Positions 9,101 to 13,360 of a DNA stretch of 13,360 bases are shown here, piece after piece. How positions within the stretch are numbered: position 1 is the stretch's first letter; every line of letters starts with the position of its first letter. Below the pieces are notes generated by a model. That model did not search any database, was not told where the DNA came from, and saw only the letters and a list, made by a program, of their open reading frames with translations. Origin of the DNA: JBAXLO01 sp037134755. GTDB lineage: Bacteria > Bacteroidota > Bacteroidia > Bacteroidales > JACABE01. The DNA lies in NCBI GenBank assembly GCA_037134755.1, contig JBAXLO010000124.1, positions 1 through 13,360 on the forward strand. Direction: 5' to 3'. Position numbers and translations under genes: made by a program.

Positions 9101-10402
9101 TTGTTGAATACGTTCATTATCTATTGTTTCTTGAGCAATAGCACGATCCCATTCTTCGGGAATCACTGTTTCATCTCCATTATTTTTTGTAAATTCTGAT
9201 GTTGAATACAATCTATAGCCTGGTCTTGAATCATTCTCTTTAAAATCACGTTCGGTGAAACTACTATACACCGAATATGGAATAGTCATTCGTTGTTCTT
9301 GTATATATTGTAATTCTAGTGGTTCTCGTGGTTCTATTTTGCTTAATTCATTAAACATATTAAAATAATCATGAGAAGCTTCCATTATAGTATTTAAAGT
9401 AACATCTCGCGGTAATTCTGATATACGTTCAATATAACGACCATAACTGGACTTGTAATATGGTAATCGTGATATATAACCTTGTAACTGATCCATTGTT
9501 ATTGGATCATACGTACCATCTCTTCTTATCCCGTATTTTAAATTAAATATTGATAAAAATAACGATGATGGTATTGTTATTAAATATACATAAACATAAT
9601 CCATGTTACTATTCAATTCATGTTCTATTCGTTCTACTAAACCACCTGTAATTTCTGTTAATGGTTGCCATGGTACAGATTGTCTTAAAAAGTAATACAG
9701 GTTAGCCCATAAATTTACACGATAAAGGAATATATTTTCGACCCTGTCTAGTACGGTATACAACATATTATCTCGGTCAGTAACGCCCATTTTTTCAATA
9801 GGGTTAAATATATAGTAAATATTTTTCATAATAACGTTCCATAAAGAGATTATACGTTTCTCTGACTTTGGTAAGCTTAAATTTTTTTTTAAGTGTAATC
9901 TATAGATAATTAGACGAAATAAATCACTAAAAAAGGAGTTCAATTGAGTTATTTTGGAATCTATTAGTATGTTTATCCCTTCTCGTTGTCTCTCTTCTTG
10001 TCCAACACGTCTTTTGTAAAACCCGAATTTATAGTTTACTCGTATTGTAATATAATCGTTAACGTATTTACGAATTTTCTCATTATATAAGTATGCTATT
10101 AGTGCTTTATATTTATCCGTTATTTTTGGGGGGGTGTCGTTTTTAGTTGTAACGGGTTTTACAAGAATAGACATATTTTTACCCGTTACATCTGTTCGTG
10201 ATAAAGGGTCACGTAAATTGATTTTTCGTGATGAAATATTACGTGAATTGATTCTTCGTGATGAAGTATTACGTGAATTGATTGTTTGTAATGAGGGACT
10301 ACTATGAATGGTTGCTAATCTCGATCCATCTACTATCCTTTCATCTATTGTTCCATCTATCCTTTGATTTAATGGATTAAATGGATTAAATGAATTTGAC
10401 AT
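6146..10402 (-). CDS. Large giant-virus protein of unknown function (1418 aa), twin CX3C, basic tail
   Basis: I do not recognise a family. Visible features in order: an Asn/Ser/Arg-rich N terminus with three 10-residue repeats (residues 41-70); a long mostly helical region (about 95-440); a Gly-Gly linker (457-458) leading into a mixed alpha/beta region; a twin CX3C motif (C925, C929, C946, C950); a VCVC pair (1081-1084); a strand-rich region to about 1350; a Gly-Gly-Ser-Ser linker (1358-1361); and a strongly basic tail (1366-1418). I see no signal peptide and no clear transmembrane helix, although 1319-1331 is hydrophobic. Size, lack of catalytic motifs and basic tail suggest a structural or virion-associated protein (inference). 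The ATG sits 16 bp after the stop of the DUF5754-like gene, and the next gene begins 6 bp after its stop. Confidence 0.9.
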   Translation of the reverse strand: MSNSFNPFNPLNQRIDGTIDERIVDGSRLATIHSSPSLQTINSRNTSSRRINSRNISSRKINLRDPLSRTDVTGKNMSILVKPVTTKNDTPPKITDKYKALIAYLYNEKIRKYVNDYITIRVNYKFGFYKRRVGQEERQREGINILIDSKITQLNSFFSDLFRLIIYRLHLKKNLSLPKSEKRIISLWNVIMKNIYYIFNPIEKMGVTDRDNMLYTVLDRVENIFLYRVNLWANLYYFLRQSVPWQPLTEITGGLVERIEHELNSNMDYVYVYLITIPSSLFLSIFNLKYGIRRDGTYDPITMDQLQGYISRLPYYKSSYGRYIERISELPRDVTLNTIMEASHDYFNMFNELSKIEPREPLELQYIQEQRMTIPYSVYSSFTERDFKENDSRPGYRLYSTSEFTKNNGDETVIPEEWDRAIAQETIDNERIQQQLIDNPHQYLEEVTRPRTTGQLGGAMPSETQVINLIKNMRKIIVTPCGPEGGPIGEMEVKSILSDDPIWIEEEVFQGKKIVMDWIGIVMAYIVFKANMIVDDSGQPIDGEFMSSVVFENADDYRIVTGAEILTMEQCKNEGGHDKGFCTENATFSAFMPLIMLSLTLNHKERFLNKKARESYVVLRTTRKNFTSGELSKVVSVYNNKNEAINGHNILPERFAETISYIYAANATDPEFRSCIDTFIGLRQRMISLLTENNASILSSVSLPITVGAQGNIRYIDPDYRMILYNPSKETTEYKDIYRTYNRIVEYTINPEGSIITQGDFEILYKTVMFQPSLRSASNNKMPTDNWNGAYKSVVIQAYDDYINSRPQTMIGSRNGDAVPASITTGDVDDITMGTYVNNFNNEHYAIITGLLGVIPPDERYQIRFSDDTISFGFERIAPIENLPENLRTFLTTYAVGVKYNEAFTNISQPANGPQTGQPNYRKFCSFQCRPLVQDYLYLKLPIDMCHDACNKDRTSVAVATEIAKVANRAFRQIYPNGNVTYESLRSKGNIGGSSYEKECAKFGFMDEKQYANAVNNSPDEQITSGNVGLTVDESTQLSLNGEAFNHSNAVWTTKENTGNAATFVDGGTKKKLEYLNFPNVCVCMNEYDGEVVVRQFFIIVSYRIRGEGVTRELSMNVSLYYIFINIGDPTQTKHIFVNHEFILGKGISCHDIYNDIFRISNENRRPPEPNADVNLVDPALPVLLYLKKTLCDWLQNFLKIQYHTIPHPRLGFFVKMRDTETLTNIRAGIEPTQYPLLFSDYNRPIIVNSVPEQGGQQATTQEIDGIRYPIYNVFNSINIYWNHYRPTYSPKNFRYFNVSCNPRIAGSSICFTNDILDFCFSVSLSFLILVPQAQPNNPCHLPYVTANLTPAIGVMAGGSSHNNHKRKRQISYSNTKRRVKKDTKKGSKKNTKRRVSKRRVKQNKMKSKLTKKYRNKY
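6215..6280 (-). repeat. Repeated basic-tail segment (two 18-bp exact copies)
   Basis: AACTCTCCTTTTTGTATT occurs exactly at 6215-6232 and 6263-6280, 48 bp apart. On the coding strand both encode Asn-Thr-Lys-Arg-Arg-Val in the basic C terminus of the 1418-residue protein, so the tail probably grew by internal duplication. Confidence 0.7.
10195..10294 (-). repeat. 30-bp tandem repeat in the 5' end of the 1418-aa gene
   Basis: On the plus strand, units start with TTCGTGAT at 10195, 10225 and 10255, with a partial, diverged unit from 10285. Each is exactly 30 bp and in frame. Units two and three differ at only a few bases, and unit one is more diverged. They encode 10-residue repeats rich in Ser and Arg (INSRNxSSR(R/K) type, residues 41-70). 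The near identity suggests a recent expansion and possible length variation between strains. Confidence 0.85.
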
Positions 10403-10418
10403 AATTATTATCTATATA

Positions 10419-10697
10419 TTACCACAATAATTTATCTGCCCACCATCCGCGGGTCCCCCGAATCTTTCTATCTTTATTGTGTCTGATTTTGTATAATCTT
10501 CTTCTTGTTTTTGCATACCCTTCCCCACATTTTTTTATATAAGTTGGAAAATCATTCATGCCCCTCGCACCTACACTGGCAATAACCTTACCCCTTCTCA
10601 CAACATCAATCTTTTTTGTTTTATTGTTTGAAGGAACAACTTTGACTCCATATTTTCTTGCTTGTTTGTAAGTATAAGGTGTAATTGTGTATGGCAT
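10419..10697 (-). CDS. DUF5754-like small basic protein
   Basis: The protein has 92 residues. It matches what I know of the DUF5754 family, small proteins found in phages and large DNA viruses: an N-terminal Lys-rich KKIDVV strand (28-33), a Gly-Lys turn and ASVGARG strand, MNDFPTYI (47-54), then GYAKTRRRLYKIRH (60-73) and a terminal GTRGWWADKLLW block (81-92). The conserved Gly, Tyr, Arg, His and final Leu-Trp are all present. Function is unknown; the basic character would suit nucleic-acid binding (inference). It lies 28 bp after the stop of the repeat-protein gene and 16 bp before the 1418-residue gene, on the same strand. Confidence 0.85.
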   Translation of the reverse strand: MPYTITPYTYKQARKYGVKVVPSNNKTKKIDVVRRGKVIASVGARGMNDFPTYIKKCGEGYAKTRRRLYKIRHNKDRKIRGTRGWWADKLLW

Positions 10698-10725
10698 ATA
10701 TTAATAGAGAGATAAAGTATACCAT

Positions 10726-11619
10726 CTATTTTAATATATACAAATCAGGTATGCGGTCATAATACACCATTTCATTAGAGAGTAAATTATTTAAATTCCA
10801 CAAGTAATTTTTGTTTTCTTGAACTATATACCAATTTATATTTTTATTTTTAGATACGGTATAAAAATCCCATCCATAAGATGGATTAGATACAATATCT
10901 TCCCAATAGATAGAAGGATTGGACCCTAATAAATAATAATTCCAATCTAAATGTTTATTTTTGGATACAATATTCCAATTGACAATACCATTTTTTGATA
11001 AAAACCCATAACTCCATCGTTGATTTAAAATACCTTGGGGATTACGTTCGATCCATTCCCACGTAAGATTGGGATTTTGTAAAACAGATGTGTAATACCA
11101 TTTATGTACACTGTCTCCATTTTCTGGATTGTCTAAGATAATGTCCATTGTTATATTTTTATTTCGTGAGAGGTAATAATAAGACCAAGGTAATTCCGTA
11201 TTTTCATTGACAATGTCCCAAGTGATATTTGGATTGATTGATAAATTTGTAAAATCCCAATCCTTATCCATATTTGATTCTATGTCTTCCCACGTAATCG
11301 ACGGATTGGTAGAAATCATATGCATATTCCACTTTTTGTCGGGATTATTTTGAATAATATCCCACGTGATATTTGGATTGATTCCTACCATCTGATAATT
11401 CCACGGTATATCTGGATACTCTTCAATTATATCCCATGTGATATTTGGATTGGCGGATAGATTCGTGTAATCCCAAGGCATATCTGGATACATTTCGACA
11501 ATGTCCCATGTAATGTGATGATGTTTTGATAAAGAACTATATATATTACGAATAGATAATGGTAGATCACGTCCATATGTAATCAACAATTCTAAACATT
11601 CTTCATAATAATTTGTCAT
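10726..11619 (-). CDS. 24-residue Trp/Asn repeat protein (giant-virus type)
   Basis: The protein has 297 residues, of which 36-284 are ten repeats. The consensus is I-T-W-D-I-(I/V), then four or five polar residues, P-D-x-x-W-(D/N)-(Y/F), then (L/I)-S-x-N-P-N. Units 1-5 and 8-10 are exactly 24 residues; units 6 and 7 are longer by 5 and 4 residues. A short helical cap (1-35) precedes them and a degenerate unit ends the protein. Repeats of this kind, with NPNITW at their core, are known as multicopy families in Mimiviridae and phycodnaviruses. They should fold as a solenoid for protein binding, but no activity is established. The ATG is 44 bp after the upstream glycosyltransferase gene, and the DUF5754-like gene follows after 28 bp. 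Confidence 0.9.
   Translation of the reverse strand: MTNYYEECLELLITYGRDLPLSIRNIYSSLSKHHHITWDIVEMYPDMPWDYTNLSANPNITWDIIEEYPDIPWNYQMVGINPNITWDIIQNNPDKKWNMHMISTNPSITWEDIESNMDKDWDFTNLSINPNITWDIVNENTELPWSYYYLSRNKNITMDIILDNPENGDSVHKWYYTSVLQNPNLTWEWIERNPQGILNQRWSYGFLSKNGIVNWNIVSKNKHLDWNYYLLGSNPSIYWEDIVSNPSYGWDFYTVSKNKNINWYIVQENKNYLWNLNNLLSNEMVYYDRIPDLYILK
10768..11514 (-). repeat. 72-bp repeat array inside the Trp/Asn repeat gene
   Basis: The DNA shows a 72-bp period. The CCCA box (complement of Trp plus the next codon) occurs at 11217, 11289, 11361, 11433 and 11505. The sequence GTGATATTTGGATTG after it is identical in the copies at 11217, 11361 and 11433. The 3' half of the gene is more diverged and contains the two lengthened units. 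Confidence 0.85.
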
Positions 11620-11663
11620 AAAATCATAATAGACAAATTATTTAATATCTTATTATTCATACT

Positions 11664-13112
11664 TTAGGGAGGTATAACTTTGGTTTTATAGTAATGGACT
11701 GCGATTAAATGTTCTGCGTTGTTAATGGTATCAAAAATACCATATTCTTCGTTTGAAATGGCTCTATCGTGATACAATTTGATATTAAAATCATAGCCAC
11801 TGTTATGAATAATAGAATATAAGTTTTCACAAATTAAATGACAATTTTTCTTTAATGCCTCAACATCTATATTGTAAACATATATTAATGCTTTATAAAC
11901 GATTTCATTTCTGGGCGTAGAACATAACAATCCATGAAAAATATTTCCCCCCCCTCCTTGAACGCTGACAAATTGATATCGTTGAATAATATTTTCAATA
12001 TTGGTTGTTATCATTGCGTCGGAATCAACATAAACCCCCCCTTGAATATATAAATAATAATAACGAAACAAATCGGCTCTATGCGGTCCCGATGGCATTT
12101 CATAAAATTTTTCAGCAATGTTTGGGAATTCTTCTAATGGATTATCTTGAAAGTATTGGATAATTTCAGAATCGATGTAATGTTCATAACTCCAATTTTG
12201 CGAGGCAAATGAACGAAATTTTTCTTCAATATATGTTGGTAATCTTTCATAAGAAGTTTGTATAAAGCATTTGGGTATGGTTTCTATAGTTTGGTTGTCA
12301 TCTTCCAGTAGTTGAAGGTCGGCGTATGGATTAATTGTTTTATACACTTGATAAATTCTTTCATTCAATTTATCTTCTGTAAAATTATAACAAGCAAAAC
12401 CATATGCGTTTTCTGCCATTATAAGGCATTCTTCGTAATGTCTCAATACCCATCTTGTTTTTTCAACTAAATCGGATAAGTCTTTTCTGACTGGTACATA
12501 ATGTTTATATGGTATCAATTCATCGTGAAAATATTCTATATATTCCCTATCTACCAATAATAAAGGTCTCTTTGAAAATAATAAATATTTCAGTCTCCCT
12601 GAATATCCATTTCCTCCAATATCAAGTAAACATTTATATTTTAGTAATTCAGGTAACGATAAAAAGGTTGGGGTTGTATTATCTATAACGCCATCTACAT
12701 GAGATACATGGACAATATCAAATAAATCGGGATATTTGTTACCTATGGTTTGTAAAAGAGGTCGAGTTCTATGTTCAATTACATCAGATAACGGAGAATA
12801 TATATTACCATACCAACCCACTTTATTTACAGTAGGTGGTATAGACGATTTCTCTATTATTTCATTTTTCATTTCTTCGAATGAATCGATAGATGCGGAA
12901 GGCCAAAACCAGAACGTCCAATCAGGTCCACAAAATTCCTTCAAAGATGATTTTGTTTTACTATAAGCCATTGAATATACTTTATCCCACGTCTGAAGTT
13001 GAGGGTAACCTCTATCATCAGGTGAGTAATTAATATTTTTTATGCGTTCGTCACCATACTTTTCGGAACATTTTTTGAATAACATCCGAAGTCCAATGTT
13101 TTTTTCTCCCAT
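11664..13112 (-). CDS. Two-domain glycosyltransferase, GT90 (CAP10-like) fused to GT32 (DXD)
   Basis: The protein has 482 residues. The N-terminal part (about 60-265) resembles GT90, the CAP10/POGLUT family of xylosyl- and glucosyltransferases: LLDIGGNGYSGRLKYLL (162-178) is its sugar-nucleotide loop, followed by HYVPVRKDLSDL (204-215) and a NAYGFA helix (235-240). The C-terminal part (about 278-400) resembles GT32, the Gly_transf_sug/Och1-like family: IPKCFIQTS opening (279-287), then HRADLFRYYYLY (344-355), GGVYVDSD (358-365) with the DXD metal site D363-x-D365. Both domains keep their landmark residues, so both may be active. No signal peptide or membrane anchor is evident, so it probably acts in the cytosol or virus factory. 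It is first of the minus-strand series and divergent from the gene at 13193. Confidence 0.9.
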   Translation of the reverse strand: MGEKNIGLRMLFKKCSEKYGDERIKNINYSPDDRGYPQLQTWDKVYSMAYSKTKSSLKEFCGPDWTFWFWPSASIDSFEEMKNEIIEKSSIPPTVNKVGWYGNIYSPLSDVIEHRTRPLLQTIGNKYPDLFDIVHVSHVDGVIDNTTPTFLSLPELLKYKCLLDIGGNGYSGRLKYLLFSKRPLLLVDREYIEYFHDELIPYKHYVPVRKDLSDLVEKTRWVLRHYEECLIMAENAYGFACYNFTEDKLNERIYQVYKTINPYADLQLLEDDNQTIETIPKCFIQTSYERLPTYIEEKFRSFASQNWSYEHYIDSEIIQYFQDNPLEEFPNIAEKFYEMPSGPHRADLFRYYYLYIQGGVYVDSDAMITTNIENIIQRYQFVSVQGGGGNIFHGLLCSTPRNEIVYKALIYVYNIDVEALKKNCHLICENLYSIIHNSGYDFNIKLYHDRAISNEEYGIFDTINNAEHLIAVHYYKTKVIPP

Positions 13113-13116
13113 TTAA

Positions 13117-13124
13117 TAAATTGA
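13117..13124 (+). promoter_or_regulatory. Possible early-promoter-like element
   Basis: TAAATTGA matches seven of eight bases of the Mimivirus early motif AAAATTGA and lies 68 bp upstream of the ATG at 13193, the usual range. AT-rich sequence follows it. Such short A/T-rich words occur by chance in this DNA, and I did not see the motif upstream of the other genes, so support is weak. Confidence 0.35.
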
Positions 13125-13155
13125 TATATAAAAAAAAATCCAATGTCTCCGTTTA

Positions 13156-13179
13156 CCAATATTATTTTTATAATATTGG
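13156..13179. repeat. Perfect inverted repeat between divergent genes
   Basis: CCAATATTA (13156-13164) and TAATATTGG (13171-13179) are exact 9-bp arms around the loop TTTTTA. It sits in the 80-bp gap between the glycosyltransferase start and the ATG at 13193. It could form an mRNA leader hairpin or be a symmetrical protein-binding site serving both genes. Function is inferred. Confidence 0.6.
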
Positions 13180-13192
13180 CGTATTATACAAA

Positions 13193-13360
13193 ATGAGTAT
13201 TCGGACAGTGTCAAATTACAATTTCGAATATATAGTAGCTATAACTCTAGATAAAAGTGATAACATCTATGTATTGGATTATTTAGTTACTGATGCGAGT
13301 CACGTATTAAGTTATAATATATACAAAATCGTAAATAATCAGGTGGAAATAGTTACACTA
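13193..13360 (+). CDS. 5' end of a possible NHL/beta-propeller protein
   Basis: An ATG at 13193 opens a frame that runs to the end of the window without a stop (56 residues seen). The segment FEYIVAITLDKSDNIYVLDY resembles an NHL/SMP-30-type propeller blade, where an A(I/V)xxDxxxNIYVxD strand pair is typical, and is followed by a Y-x-I-x-K-I strand. Proteins with such blades occur in giant viruses. With about one blade visible the assignment is tentative. It is divergent from the GT90-GT32 gene with an 80-bp shared upstream region. Confidence 0.65.
   Translation, partial: MSIRTVSNYNFEYIVAITLDKSDNIYVLDYLVTDASHVLSYNIYKIVNNQVEIVTL

Noticed and set aside
10768..11514. CRISPR-like array from regular 72-bp spacing
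   Set aside because: The period is a whole number of codons within one open gene and the repeats encode a protein repeat; there are no unique spacers.
12736..12966. Plus-strand frame of 76 residues
   Set aside because: It is antisense to the GT90 domain of the glycosyltransferase, which is well supported.

Overview
The window joins two pieces of DNA that look as if they come from unrelated organisms. Positions 1 to about 3770 read as a Bacteroidota chromosome. They hold the 3' end of a very large secreted protein with SprB-type repeats, cadherin/Ig-like modules, a DUF11 domain and a type IX secretion (T9SS) C-terminal sorting signal, followed by a textbook rho-independent terminator. Positions about 4295 to 13360 read as a nucleocytoplasmic large DNA virus (giant virus), probably of the Mimiviridae/Imitervirales type. 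The evidence is AT-rich DNA, gaps of 6 to 80 bp between genes, intronless genes, Lys/Arg-rich C-terminal tails, a 24-residue Trp/Asn repeat protein, a DUF5754-type protein and sugar-modifying enzymes of the kind giant viruses carry.

Between the two lies a stretch of about 520 bp without a gene (3770-4294). By direct count, 4021-4260 has 21 G or C in 240 bases. The first viral reading frame after it is open from 4295 but has no ATG until 4499, as if its 5' part were missing. The simplest reading is a chimeric metagenomic contig with the join somewhere between about 3870 and 4300. Lateral transfer or a real insertion is possible but less likely.

Viral layout, left to right: a partial or short basic-tailed protein (+, 4499-4897, coding-like upstream to 4295); a stand-alone class I glutamine amidotransferase (-, 4887-5504) that overlaps it tail to tail by 11 bp; a weakly GT25-like protein (-, 5528-6139); a 1418-residue protein of unknown function with a twin CX3C motif and a basic tail (-, 6146-10402); a DUF5754-type small protein (-, 10419-10697); the 24-residue repeat protein (-, 10726-11619); a two-domain GT90-GT32 glycosyltransferase (-, 11664-13112); and the start of a possibly NHL-like beta-propeller gene (+, from 13193), divergent from the glycosyltransferase. 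The six minus-strand genes run head to tail. The GT90-GT32 fusion, the GT25-like protein and possibly the amidotransferase hint at glycan or nucleotide-sugar work, such as virion glycosylation, but this link is inference.

I saw no tRNA, rRNA, CRISPR array, insertion sequence or integrase.
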